The position numbers and the translations under genes are program-made. From JAAYYY01 sp964602995 (GTDB lineage: Bacteria > Chloroflexota > Anaerolineae > Promineifilales > Promineifilaceae), in the NCBI GenBank assembly GCA_964602995.1, contig CAZRTM010000019.1:1-42583 (forward strand): DNA of 42,583 nt, written 5' to 3'. The notes beneath the pieces were generated by a model that had not been told where the DNA came from, ran no database searches, and worked only from the letters and a program-made list of their open reading frames with translations. The stretch's first letter is position 1. Each line of letters starts with the position of its first letter. Positions 33,810-42,365 of this stretch are shown one piece after another.

Positions 33810-35132
33810 TCATAGGGCCAGCTCTGGTTGCGCTTCATGGCGGTAATCGTTGAAGCGACGCGCCTTGAGGTCGAAACGAGGCAGGGTGCCGAAGGGCACA
33901 GGGGTCACGCTGGCGCGCAGGCCAATGCCGTTTTGTATCTCTTTGGCTACCTGGCGCGCTGTCTCTTTGCCCCCGTCTTCGCCGTCCACCACCTCGACGC
34001 GGATGTCGATTTCGTCCAGTTCGCCGCGGCGATAGACGTCGACGGCAAATTCACCCACCTGGGGGAAGCGCCGCACCAGATTCTCGATGGCGCTGGGGAA
34101 AACGTTGACGCCGCGCACGATGAGCGCATCGTCCACCCGGCCGATAACACCGCCCTCCAGGCGCAGGAGCGTGCGCCCGCACTCACACGGTTCGGTTGAG
34201 CGCCGCACGTGGTCGCCGGTGCGATAGCGGATGACGGGCGTGCCCACGCGGCCCAGGTTGGTGATGACCAGCTCACCCTCGTCAGCCGGCTCGCCGCTGA
34301 CGGGGTCAATGATTTCGGTAATGAACTCGCCCTCGTTGACGTGTATGCCGTCTTGCACCATACATTCGAAGCCCCAGGCGCCGACCTCAGTGGCCCCGGC
34401 ATGGTCGTAGCAACGCGCGCCCCAGGCCCGTTCGATGCGCTCTTTGGTGGCGGGGATGCTGGCGCCCGGTTCTCCAGCGTGGATCGTGATGCGCACGTTG
34501 GAGTTAGCGATGTCCAGGCCATCTTCTCGCGCCACCTCGGCCAGATGCAGGGCGTAGGTCGGCGTACAGATGAGCACCGACACATCGTGCACCATAATCG
34601 CCCGCGCCCGTTGCAGGGAAGACATGCCGCCGCCGGGAATGGTCAGCGCCCCCGCCATCTGCGCGCCCTCATAGGCGCTCCAGAAGCCAATGAAAGGGCC
34701 AAAGGAAAAGGCGAAGAAGATGCGGTCGATGGCGGTCACGCCCGCGGCGTGGTACACCGTATTCCAGCAGCGCGCCCACCAGCGCCAGCTCTCATCCGTG
34801 TCCAGCCAACGCAATGGCTCGCCCGTGGTGCCCGAGGTCTGGTGAATGTGCGTATAGTAGCGCTGGGGAAAGGTCAGGTTGGTGCCGTAAGGCGGGTTGT
34901 GGCTCTGGTCCAAAGACAACTCTTCTTTGGTAGTGAACGGCAGGCGGCGATAATCGTCAAAGCTGCGAATATCTTCCGGCTCCCTGACGCCCACTTTGGC
35001 CAGCTTGCGCCGGTAAAAGCTGTTAGAACGCAAAATCGGCTCCAGCATCAGTTGGAACTTCTTCAACTGGATCTGGCGCGTCGCCTCGCGTCCAAGCGTC
35101 TCAATGAACGGATCTAAATAATTCTGTTCCAT
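33810..35132 (-). CDS. PaaK-like phenylacetate/aryl-CoA ligase family protein
   Basis: A 440-residue adenylate-forming enzyme of the phenylacetate-CoA ligase group. Motifs: QTSGTTGEP (98-106), YDHAGATEVGAWGFEC (242-257), IRYRTGDHVR (301-310), the metal-binding-like CECGRT (316-321), GRVDDALIVRGVNVFPSAIE (331-350) and a C-terminal FDLKARRF with the catalytic-type Lys423. The family makes aryl-CoA or hands acyl-AMP to another acceptor. Start ATG 35132, with GAGG 6 bases upstream. It is separated from the aromatic cassette by a 299-base repeat region but is co-directional. Likely substrates in context are phenylacetate, 4-hydroxybenzoate or a halogenated form; which one cannot be read. Confidence 0.87.
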   Translation of the reverse strand: MEQNYLDPFIETLGREATRQIQLKKFQLMLEPILRSNSFYRRKLAKVGVREPEDIRSFDDYRRLPFTTKEELSLDQSHNPPYGTNLTFPQRYYTHIHQTSGTTGEPLRWLDTDESWRWWARCWNTVYHAAGVTAIDRIFFAFSFGPFIGFWSAYEGAQMAGALTIPGGGMSSLQRARAIMVHDVSVLICTPTYALHLAEVAREDGLDIANSNVRITIHAGEPGASIPATKERIERAWGARCYDHAGATEVGAWGFECMVQDGIHVNEGEFITEIIDPVSGEPADEGELVITNLGRVGTPVIRYRTGDHVRRSTEPCECGRTLLRLEGGVIGRVDDALIVRGVNVFPSAIENLVRRFPQVGEFAVDVYRRGELDEIDIRVEVVDGEDGGKETARQVAKEIQNGIGLRASVTPVPFGTLPRFDLKARRFNDYRHEAQPELAL

Positions 35133-35152
35133 GATTTACCTCGTTGGAGAAT

Positions 35153-35431
35153 TGGAGAGTGGAGACTGGAGATTGGAGATTGGAGATTGGAGACTAAGCT
35201 TTTGCCGCAGATGAACGCAGATAGACGCAGATGGGTCATGGAGCGCCGGTATCTTGCCGGCTTCACTCAGCATAGGCTCTGCCAGCTTCCTGCGAGCAGA
35301 GACTTCCAAACCGCGCCCTTGCCAGAACGTTAGTTGTAACCGCCTCAAACACAAAAAATCTGCGTCCCCCGCGCCGGGGCATCCGCGTCCATCTGCGGCA
35401 AAAGCCAATCTCCAGTCTCCAATCTCCAATC
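35153..35431. repeat. long imperfect inverted repeat with GGAGATT tandem units
   Basis: The left arm (about 35161-35232) has tandem GGAGATT units, then CTTTTGCCGCAGATGAACGC and AGAT. The right arm (about 35381-35431), reverse-complemented, reads GGAGATTGGAGACTGGAGAT, then TGGCTTTTGCCGCAGATGGA and CGCGGAT. The arms match over roughly 48 bases with a few mismatches. The 150 bases between them hold a second partial copy of the ATCTGCGTC unit. No transposase frame is present. A 99-residue frame across it is repeat translation, not a gene. Confidence 0.7.
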
Positions 35432-36070
35432 TCAATACTGCGACGGCGTTAACTCCGTCGCTAACGGAAATCGCTCGTTAATAAGCATCACCGGATTGCC
35501 GTCGTAGATGATGCGATAGGTGCGGCTGAGGCAGCCGCCGGGCGCGTGGCGGCGTACGGAGGGTGGCAGTGTGGCCGGGTCTTCGCGCCCGTACCACAGC
35601 ACCTCGCGCCGCGTTTCCAGCTCGTTGTGCAGCAGGATGCGCCCCAGGCCCTCGTTGGGATCGGCCAGGCGCGACTGAGCATCGTCCGGCATGCGCGCGG
35701 GGATGACCAGCGAGACAGCGTGGGCGTAGAGCGTGTGGCTGTAGCGGCCGCGGATGAGTACCTGGCGCGCCAGAACCGTCGTATCGGGAGCGGCGGCCAG
35801 CCACGTGTGCGCCTCCTCCAGTTGCATCTCTTCCTGGCTCAAGCGCGTGACCTCGATAGGTTCCAGGCGGTAGGCTTCGATGAAGCGCGTCACCGTGCCG
35901 TCGATAACCAGCAGCGCGCGCTGGAACGGCGACAGGGTACGCAGGTTGATGTCGCGCACGTGCGGCGGCTTCTGTGATTGGGCGACGAAGAGGTTCTGCA
36001 GTGGGTCGAAGGCGCGGCTACCTGTCTCTGGCGTCGCCGCCTGTTCCACCTGATCGGGTGTGATATCCAT
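35432..36070 (-). CDS. chorismate pyruvate-lyase-like protein
   Basis: A 212-residue protein resembling the chorismate lyases that release pyruvate from chorismate to give 4-hydroxybenzoate, in particular the Mycobacterium Rv2949c group. Seen here: DGTVTRFIEAY (57-67), LARQVLIRG (100-108), EGLGRILLHN (140-149) and RTYRIIYDGNPVMLINERFP (183-202), matching in order and spacing the substrate-pocket segments I recall for that family. The ATG at 36070 has GGAG 6 bases upstream; an ATG at 36082 is also possible. Its right-hand neighbours, a DAHP synthase and an AMP ligase, support a 4-hydroxybenzoate role. The first 35 residues are extra and not recognised. Confidence 0.8.
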   Translation of the reverse strand: MDITPDQVEQAATPETGSRAFDPLQNLFVAQSQKPPHVRDINLRTLSPFQRALLVIDGTVTRFIEAYRLEPIEVTRLSQEEMQLEEAHTWLAAAPDTTVLARQVLIRGRYSHTLYAHAVSLVIPARMPDDAQSRLADPNEGLGRILLHNELETRREVLWYGREDPATLPPSVRRHAPGGCLSRTYRIIYDGNPVMLINERFPLATELTPSQY

Positions 36071-36118
36071 GAGTGGCTCCATTGGCTGGTGTAACGTGGG
36101 AAAATTATAGGGTTCGGC

Positions 36119-37135
36119 TTATAGCATGGTGCGGCCAATGGCCGTGGCAATCTGGCTCACCTCGGCCATCATCTGGCCAAACTGCTCGGGCGTCAGCGAC
36201 TGGTCGCCATCGGACAGCGCTGCCTCGGGGTCGGGATGGACCTCGACCAGCAGGCCATCGGCGCCGGCGGCAATGGCGGCGCGGCTGACGGCCTTCACCA
36301 GACTGGCCTTGCCGGTGGCGTGGCTGGGGTCGACGATGACCGGCAGGTGCGTCAGCTCGCGCAGCACCGGCACGGCGTTGATGTCCAGTGTATTGCGCGT
36401 GTAGGTCTCGAAGGTACGGATGCCGCGCTCGCAAAGCAGCACATTGGGGTTGCCCTGAGCCAGGATATACTCTGCGCTCATCAGCAGCTCCTTCACTGTG
36501 GACATCATGCCCCGCTTCAGCAGCACTGGCCGCCTGGACTGCCCCGCCGCCGAGAGCAGGTTGTAGTTCTGCATGTTGCGCGTGCCAATCTGCAGAATAT
36601 CAGCATATTCGCTGACCAGCGGCACCTGCTCCGGCGCCATAACCTCAGTGATGATCGCCAGCCCGGTCTGCTCACGGGCCTCGGCTAGAATCTTCAGCCC
36701 TTCCTCGCCCATGCCCTGGAAGCTGTAGGGAGAGGTACGCGGCTTGAAAGCGCCGCCGCGCAGCAATTGGGCGCCCGCCTCTTTCACCGCCCAGGCCGTC
36801 TCCAAGATCTGGCTGCGGCTCTCCACCGAGCAGGGGCCGGCCATGACCACTACCTGCGTGCCGCCAATCTGGCAGCCATGCACGGAGACGACGGTCGGCT
36901 CCTCTTTATAATCCTTGCTGGCCAGGCGGAAGGGGCGCTCCATTCGGATGACGCGCTCGACGCCGCGCAGCCCGGAAAAGGCAGACGGCTCCAGCCCGCG
37001 CAAATCGCCCAGCAGGCCGATGATGATGTTGCCATTGTCGCGGGAGACGTGCGTCTTCAGGCCCAGGCTGCCGGCCCGGCCGCGCACATAGTCAACATCC
37101 CGCTCCGATGCATTTTCTCTCATACGAATAATCAT
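36119..37135 (-). CDS. aroF: 3-deoxy-7-phosphoheptulonate (DAHP) synthase, AroF type I-beta
   Basis: A 338-residue DAHP synthase, which condenses phosphoenolpyruvate with erythrose 4-phosphate as the first step to chorismate. Residues 1-70 form the small ferredoxin-like regulatory domain. The barrel has AGPCSVES (99-106, metal Cys102), RGGAFKPRTSPYSFQG (126-141), LLKRGM (about 205-210), CERGIRTFE (235-243), DPSHATG (269-275) and EVHP (298-301). The ATG at 37135 overlaps the AMP ligase stop as ATGA, so the two are translationally coupled. A dedicated copy within a secondary-metabolism-like cluster suggests it raises precursor supply, though it could also be the housekeeping copy. Confidence 0.95.
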   Translation of the reverse strand: MIIRMRENASERDVDYVRGRAGSLGLKTHVSRDNGNIIIGLLGDLRGLEPSAFSGLRGVERVIRMERPFRLASKDYKEEPTVVSVHGCQIGGTQVVVMAGPCSVESRSQILETAWAVKEAGAQLLRGGAFKPRTSPYSFQGMGEEGLKILAEAREQTGLAIITEVMAPEQVPLVSEYADILQIGTRNMQNYNLLSAAGQSRRPVLLKRGMMSTVKELLMSAEYILAQGNPNVLLCERGIRTFETYTRNTLDINAVPVLRELTHLPVIVDPSHATGKASLVKAVSRAAIAAGADGLLVEVHPDPEAALSDGDQSLTPEQFGQMMAEVSQIATAIGRTML

Positions 37136-38862
37136 GGTGCACTCTCCACCTTTTGGGCAGACTCGCCTTCCCACAGAAATGGTTCCAGCTCGCCCCGCTG
37201 ATAGAGGTCATGGAAGAAACGGTGCCGCCGCTTGCCGCTGGAAGTCTTGGTCAGGGTGCGGCTGCGCACCAGGACCACGTCGCTGACGTTGATGCCCAGC
37301 CTTTGCATAGACAGCATACGAATTTCGCCCGCTATCTCGCTCTTGGAGCGCTGTGTGCCATCGCGCACTTCGGCGACGACGACGATGCGTTGCGTACCCT
37401 GCTTCGCTTCGTCAACGCCAAAGACGGCGAAGTTGCCATGGCGCAAACCGTCAATACGCAGCAATAGCGATTCGAAGTCGCTGGGATCCATCTTCTTGCC
37501 GCGGATGGCAATCAGCTCGCGCGAACGGCCTGTCCAGAACAGCTCCCCATCGCGCACATAGCCCAGGTCGCCGGTCAGCAGATAACCGTTCTGTATGGCA
37601 TGAGCAGTGGCTTCCGGGTCGGCCAGGTATTTCTCCATGCGCGAGGGGGTGCGCAGCGCCACGGCCCCCACATGCCCTTCCGGCAGCGGCGCACCGTCGT
37701 CGCCGAGGACAGCCACCTCCATGCCCGGATAGGGCCGGCCCGCGCTGACAATGACGGCCGTGTTTTCGTCCCCTTCCAGCGGCGAGACGGTCTGGGCGAT
37801 GCGCTTTTCTTGCAGCCAATGCAGATCGACATACTCGACGCGGAAGTGGCCGTGAGCGTCGCTGAAGGTAGCGCCGCCAATGTTCTCGGCGCAGCCAAAG
37901 TTGGTCTTCAGCGCCTTCATAGTCACCCCATAGTCGGCGAAGCGCTCGTAGAAAGCGGTCATCGTCTGGTAATGGATGCGCTCGGCGGCGTTCCAAAAAC
38001 CACGCACATGGTCCAATCGCACGCCGTTCATCTGCTCATCGCTGATGCGCTGGGCGGCGAGGGCGAAACCAAAGTTGGGCGACCAGGTAACCGTGGCGCC
38101 GGTCTCGTGCAGGCTGCGCAACCAGGTGGCCGGGCTGCGCACAAAGTCATGCGGGTTGAGCATCACCAGGGGCACGCCGCTGCTGAGGCAATGCAGGAAG
38201 TTATTGACCAGCCCCATATCGTGATAGAGCGGCGTCCAGTTGAGACAAACATCGTCCCGCGTCATATCCATCGCCGCCGTCATACCGTCCAGCGCCGCCA
38301 GGAAGTTGCTCTGCTTCCAGACACAGATGCGGGGCGCGCCGGTCGTGCCCGAGGTCAACTGCATGGCCACCACGTCATCCGGCTGCCGCAGCACAGGGCT
38401 GGCGCTGGTTGCTTGCGCCCCTGCGAAATCAGCCTCGTAGAGAAAGCGAACCGCAGAGTGGCGCTCGCTCAGCTCCGCCTGCATCTCGGCCAGAGACGTT
38501 TCGCCAATCATCAGTCGCGGTTGGGCGCGCGCCAGTACGCTGTCCAGGATATCGCGCAGAGCGGAATGAGCTTCACTGGCCTGCAGGATAGGCGGGGCCA
38601 CAAGCAGCGGCACAGCGCCGGCCATGAGCACTCCCGTCAGCGCCACGGCGCAAAACTCCTCGCTGGGCAATACCAGAACACAGCAATCGCCAGGCTGCAA
38701 GCCGGCCTCCTGCAGGCGCCCCGCGTAGGCCTGCGCTCGACCCAGAAACTGCTCGTAGGTGCTCCAGGTCGGTTGGCCTTTGGGGTCATAAAACATGACG
38801 GCCCGGCCCTGCGGCCTGTTCTCAAGCTGTGTTGCCAATCTTTGTTGTAACGATTCAGTCAT
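37132..38862 (-). CDS. fatty-acyl/aryl-AMP ligase (FAAL/FadD22-like)
   Basis: A 576-residue adenylate-forming enzyme. Core motifs are LTSGTTGAPR (169-178), PLYHDMGL (211-218), SPNFGFAL (261-268), NFGCAENIGG (321-330), TGDLGYVRDGELFWTGR (430-446) and RELIAIRGKKMDPSD (448-462). TKTSSGKRRH (538-547) carries the catalytic Lys544. The PLYHDMGL and SPNF signatures are typical of FAALs, which load acyl-AMP on carrier proteins rather than CoA. In mycobacteria FadD22 activates 4-hydroxybenzoate; the lyase gene two positions downstream makes the same substrate plausible here. An SD of GGAGG lies 9 bases before the ATG at 38862. Confidence 0.88.
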   Translation of the reverse strand: MTESLQQRLATQLENRPQGRAVMFYDPKGQPTWSTYEQFLGRAQAYAGRLQEAGLQPGDCCVLVLPSEEFCAVALTGVLMAGAVPLLVAPPILQASEAHSALRDILDSVLARAQPRLMIGETSLAEMQAELSERHSAVRFLYEADFAGAQATSASPVLRQPDDVVAMQLTSGTTGAPRICVWKQSNFLAALDGMTAAMDMTRDDVCLNWTPLYHDMGLVNNFLHCLSSGVPLVMLNPHDFVRSPATWLRSLHETGATVTWSPNFGFALAAQRISDEQMNGVRLDHVRGFWNAAERIHYQTMTAFYERFADYGVTMKALKTNFGCAENIGGATFSDAHGHFRVEYVDLHWLQEKRIAQTVSPLEGDENTAVIVSAGRPYPGMEVAVLGDDGAPLPEGHVGAVALRTPSRMEKYLADPEATAHAIQNGYLLTGDLGYVRDGELFWTGRSRELIAIRGKKMDPSDFESLLLRIDGLRHGNFAVFGVDEAKQGTQRIVVVAEVRDGTQRSKSEIAGEIRMLSMQRLGINVSDVVLVRSRTLTKTSSGKRRHRFFHDLYQRGELEPFLWEGESAQKVESAP

Positions 38863-38938
38863 CTATTTCTACCTCCGGTGTGGGCTTCGCGCGCACTGGC
38901 AGGAGAGGAATTGTCAAGCGGCGGCTGCTGAGTGGGAC

Positions 38939-40225
38939 TCAGTCAGAACTGCCCGGAATGGGGTCAATCGGAATATTGGACAGCTTGTCACGAAAACCGT
39001 GCCCGTCGGTACTCTCAACGGTGGCTATGAAATCGCGCATCGCCTGCAGCACAGGCACCTCGCCACGGTCGAACACCTCACCCTGCAATAGTTCAATAAT
39101 CTGCAAGCGATATTCCTCAGAGCGGATGAAGTAGGTAAACATGGGCAGAAGCTTGTAGTAGAGGCGAATGAACTCATACCAGATGTTGACGCCATCGCGT
39201 AGACGCACCTCGTATGGTTGGAAAGTTTCGCTGCTGAAGTCATTGCGCTCAAAGGCAGTGCGGATCACTTCAGAGGCGAACTTGGCGCTGTGCAGCGCCA
39301 CACTGACGCCGGACGAGAAGATGGGGTCCACGAAGCGAGCGGCATCGCCCACCAGCACATACCCATTGCCAGCGAACTGGCTCATGCTATAGCTGTAGTC
39401 CCCTTCGGTCTTGAACTCGTTGATGCGTCGTATGTTGCGCGTGGCGTGCGCCAGGTTTTCGTTGGTCTGCAATTGGGCAAGGAAGAAGGTCTCGAGATCG
39501 GCGTGTGCTTTGGCAAACACGTTCTTCTCCACAACCACGCCGGCAGAGGTGATGGTGTTGGTGATCGGAATCTGCCACACCCAGCCACGCTCCACTGGCA
39601 GGAAGTAGATGTGGATGTAATCGCCGCTCACGGGGTCACTACGGTCGATCCCTTCGAACCAGGCGTGAATGGCATATTGATTGAAGATCGGATCCTTTTT
39701 CTTCAACCGCAGCTGGCGACCAAGCAGGGTGTTGCGCCCGCTGGCATCGACCACCATGCGCGCCGGCAGGTCAATCTCCTGGTTGTCAAGCGCCACCCGC
39801 ACACCTCTGGCATAGCCGTCTTCAAACAAGACCTGCTTCACATGCATCCCCTGATAAACCCGCGAGCCTAATCGCTCAGCATGTTTCAACAGCAGCAAGT
39901 CGAATTTCGAGCGGTCTACGTGGTAGGTGTAAGGTTGATCGACACCGGGTTGGTCGATTTCGACAAAGCGAATGTCGAACCTGCCCCGGTTATTGGGCGC
40001 GTGCCAGCCGGCGCCATACTTACGCACAAAGCCTTCACGCTCCATCGTTTCCAGGAACCCGATCTCCTTAAAGATACGGGTCGAAGAAGTGACCATCGAT
40101 TCGCCCACATGTGGGCGCGGGTGAATGCTACTCTCGAGGATAATGTTGTCTATCCCCAACATTGAAAGGTAACAACCCATGGCAGACCCGGCCGGCCCAC
40201 CGCCGATAATGATCACATCGCTCAT
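38939..40225 (-). CDS. flavin-dependent halogenase-family oxidoreductase (phenolic type)
   Basis: A 428-residue FAD enzyme. The N-terminal GGGPAG (8-13) binds FAD. HVGESMV (39-45) and GFVRKYGAGW (65-74, candidate catalytic Lys69) follow the pattern of halogenases acting on phenols or carrier-bound pyrroles. The WxWxIP signature is intact as WVWQIP (215-220), and GDAARFVDPIFSSG (293-306) matches the Fx.Px.Sx.G halogenase motif. It would need reduced flavin from a reductase that is not in the window. The halide and substrate are unknown. Distant relatives act as plain hydroxylases or geranylgeranyl-reductase-like enzymes, so halogenation is an inference from motifs. Confidence 0.82.
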   Translation of the reverse strand: MSDVIIIGGGPAGSAMGCYLSMLGIDNIILESSIHPRPHVGESMVTSSTRIFKEIGFLETMEREGFVRKYGAGWHAPNNRGRFDIRFVEIDQPGVDQPYTYHVDRSKFDLLLLKHAERLGSRVYQGMHVKQVLFEDGYARGVRVALDNQEIDLPARMVVDASGRNTLLGRQLRLKKKDPIFNQYAIHAWFEGIDRSDPVSGDYIHIYFLPVERGWVWQIPITNTITSAGVVVEKNVFAKAHADLETFFLAQLQTNENLAHATRNIRRINEFKTEGDYSYSMSQFAGNGYVLVGDAARFVDPIFSSGVSVALHSAKFASEVIRTAFERNDFSSETFQPYEVRLRDGVNIWYEFIRLYYKLLPMFTYFIRSEEYRLQIIELLQGEVFDRGEVPVLQAMRDFIATVESTDGHGFRDKLSNIPIDPIPGSSD

Positions 40226-40246
40226 CGAACCCCCTTTCTAAATCTC

Positions 40247-42004
40247 TCAGGCTTCTATTAATGTGCCAGGTGCAGGCGACGCCTGAATCACGCCATCTGG
40301 CGCTGGTGAAAATAATTTGCGAATCGACTCGTATGTTGAGAGCATCTCGCCTGGCTCTGTTCTCGGATTGAACAAGCCGTTCTTCTCCCACCTGTCTACA
40401 TCGAGAGTAGCGGCCCAGGCGTTGAGCCAATCATGCTCTAACAACTCGTCCAACCGCTCCGGCATCACATCCTCAACCGCCAGGAAAAAGAAAGCCAGCG
40501 CCATCTCTTCCAGGCGCTTGATGTTCTTGACCTGGTCAGCAAGCAACTGTTCCGAAGACTTGTCAGGACGCAGGTTGCGCAACTGAATCTCCGTCATCAC
40601 AGGAAGGCTCAGGTAGTCGAGAAAGTCGTACGAAAGCCGCCGCTGTGACTTTTTCGCCCAATCGAGAAAAAGCTGTTGCATCGTACGGGTCAGGAAGAAA
40701 AAGCCGCCGGAGATGCGCCGCATTTCCTGTTGTGTCTCGCCGGGCAGGAAGGTGGCGTTAAACATCTGCGGACCCGGCATAGACCAACCACCGGCCGTAT
40801 CCCAGAGCACCTTGCAGGCCACGATGACTGGATGACCGAAATAAGGGTACCCAATCTGGATGTTCTCAGTCAGCCAGTGGTTGACCCCTAGCAGAAAGTT
40901 ATTGAAGTAGTCCACCGTTTCTGATATCGGTTTGCCTTCGCGCTCCAGTTTCAATATCTCAGTTATCGCGGAGTTCGCAAAGCCGATGAGATCAGTGCCC
41001 GGAGAGTAGAAGGGATCGGAGAAGAACCCGGCCTCGCCTGTACACGCCCAGCGATCGCTGGAGAGAACCTGGTGCGAAGCGTAGGTGTAGCGGCGCAAAC
41101 AACGGAAATCGAGTGGTTCATAGTCAGCAATCGCCTTCGCCAGCTCCGGCTCATGTTTTTCTAGCCAGCGCATTGCCGCCTCATACGTGTTGAACTCATG
41201 GAACGGATGCACTGATTCGAGAGCCACAATGCCAATGCTGGTTGCGCCCGAAGCAAGAGGAATTAACCAGACCCAGCGACCATCACCCATGAGGTGATTG
41301 GTCGAATAGTAGCGCCTTCCGCCGCGGATCCGTTCGTGCCACTCCGTCTGCTCAGCCGGCACGAGATCGCTCACGTCTATTTCGTCATCAATGCGGAACC
41401 AGGCGGCGCTGCACTTCTCCCCATGCTCCCGCAGAAGGCCCAGGTGTTTCTGCAAGTAGCGCCGGCGCCCCATGGCATCCACCACCCAACGGCAAGTCAG
41501 CGTCTGCTTTGGCTCTCCCCTGCGCCCTCCGATGTGCACCAGATGCTGGCCTTCGCCGTTGGCCAGCTCTATCTCCCGCACCGACACACCTTCATATAGC
41601 GTGCCCCCTTGCTCCTCGACCCTGTCACGCAGATCATTTTCCAACATACCGCGGTCGAGCTGGTAGGATCTGATACGCGGCGGGTTGCTCAGCCCGTACT
41701 CCGGGCGCTCGTGGAACGAACCACTGCCATTATCGAAAAAGAAACGCAAGCCCATCTTGCGCAAGTGCTGGCTCTCCAGATAGTCATATAATCCCAGGAC
41801 TCCGCCAAGATAATGGGTGCCAACTTCCACCGTTGACTCGCCCACTTTGAAAGCCGCTTCTGGCAACGGCCGTTTCATTTTGTCGACGACGGCGACATCC
41901 AGCTCGGGAAGCTGCTTTTTGAGTTGTAAAGCCAGGGTCAGCCCGGCGAGACCTCCACCACAGATAATGACATCGTGCCGCGTATCGTTTCCATTGCTGT
42001 TCAT
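40247..42004 (-). CDS. second flavin-dependent halogenase-family oxidoreductase
   Basis: A 585-residue FAD enzyme, longer than and divergent from its neighbour. GGGLAG (16-21) binds FAD; KVGESTVEVG (53-62) and LRKMGLRFFF (81-90, candidate Lys83) line the active-site region. WVWLIP (244-249) is the WxWxIP motif, and GEAGFFSDPFYSPG (323-336) fits Fx.Px.Sx.G. A C-terminal extension of about 150 residues is helical and unrecognised. The frame is open to 42112, but GGAGG at 42011-42015 decides the ATG at 42004. It lies between the carrier protein and the first flavoenzyme in one apparent operon. It could halogenate or hydroxylate the carrier-bound aryl group. Confidence 0.82.
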   Translation of the reverse strand: MNSNGNDTRHDVIICGGGLAGLTLALQLKKQLPELDVAVVDKMKRPLPEAAFKVGESTVEVGTHYLGGVLGLYDYLESQHLRKMGLRFFFDNGSGSFHERPEYGLSNPPRIRSYQLDRGMLENDLRDRVEEQGGTLYEGVSVREIELANGEGQHLVHIGGRRGEPKQTLTCRWVVDAMGRRRYLQKHLGLLREHGEKCSAAWFRIDDEIDVSDLVPAEQTEWHERIRGGRRYYSTNHLMGDGRWVWLIPLASGATSIGIVALESVHPFHEFNTYEAAMRWLEKHEPELAKAIADYEPLDFRCLRRYTYASHQVLSSDRWACTGEAGFFSDPFYSPGTDLIGFANSAITEILKLEREGKPISETVDYFNNFLLGVNHWLTENIQIGYPYFGHPVIVACKVLWDTAGGWSMPGPQMFNATFLPGETQQEMRRISGGFFFLTRTMQQLFLDWAKKSQRRLSYDFLDYLSLPVMTEIQLRNLRPDKSSEQLLADQVKNIKRLEEMALAFFFLAVEDVMPERLDELLEHDWLNAWAATLDVDRWEKNGLFNPRTEPGEMLSTYESIRKLFSPAPDGVIQASPAPGTLIEA

Positions 42005-42075
42005 AGTGTTCCTCCAGTGGTCATTTTGTCCCGAGCAAGCTCGGACCGAGTCGTAGCCAGGACGGGCCGCCGTGA

Positions 42076-42330
42076 CTAGCTGGCGCCCGTCTTCTGTTCG
42101 ACAAACGCGCAAATGGCGTTTACTGTCTCAAAGTTCGCCGGCAACAATTCATGGTCTTCAACGGTGAGGCCAAACTTCTCCTCCAGAAAGCCCACAAGCT
42201 GCAGGAAGGCCATCGAATCCAGAATGCCGCTGGCGATAAGGGATTGGTCGTGATCGAGGCGGCTATCGCTGTTGCTCTTCACGATCTCATCAAGAATGAA
42301 CGTTTCTACTGCTGAAGCGATACTGCTCAT
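42076..42330 (-). CDS. stand-alone acyl carrier protein
   Basis: An 84-residue carrier protein with the phosphopantetheine site GILDSMAFLQLV; Ser39 is the attachment residue. The fold is complete: helix 1 (about 3-18), helix 2 from Ser39, and the acidic helix 3 region VEDHELLPANFETVNAICAF. Because it clusters with an AMP ligase and not with fatty-acid genes, it is probably a dedicated aryl or acyl carrier and not the housekeeping AcpP. No phosphopantetheinyl transferase is in the window. A strong SD is at 42339-42345. Confidence 0.93.
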   Translation of the reverse strand: MSSIASAVETFILDEIVKSNSDSRLDHDQSLIASGILDSMAFLQLVGFLEEKFGLTVEDHELLPANFETVNAICAFVEQKTGAS

Positions 42331-42338
42331 TTGTTATG

Positions 42339-42345
42339 CCTCCTT
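42339..42345 (-). promoter_or_regulatory. strong ribosome-binding site of the carrier protein gene
   Basis: AAGGAGG on the minus strand, 8 bases before the ATG at 42330. It is the strongest SD in the aromatic cassette and suggests the carrier protein is made in excess of the enzymes. Confidence 0.75.
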
Positions 42346-42365
42346 AGGAAAACGAAAAACGACTG

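Noticed and set aside
35136..35435. 99-residue minus-strand open frame
   Set aside because: It translates tandem GGAGATT and CCGCAGATG units of the inverted repeat, giving LQSPISNLQSP-type repeats, not a protein fold.
36104..36109. TATAAT on the minus strand before the chorismate-lyase-like gene
   Set aside because: No acceptable -35 lies 16-18 bases upstream, and the gap between genes is only about 48 bases. It could be a weak internal promoter, but chance is equally likely.
37600..38850. 416-residue plus-strand open frame
   Set aside because: It is antisense to the AMP ligase, whose adenylation motifs are all on the minus strand.
42031..42044. CCGAGC-AA-GCTCGG hairpin between the carrier protein and flavoenzyme genes
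   Set aside because: The stem is only 6 bp, the loop is too short and no T run follows, so it is not a terminator; it is a possible minor mRNA structure.
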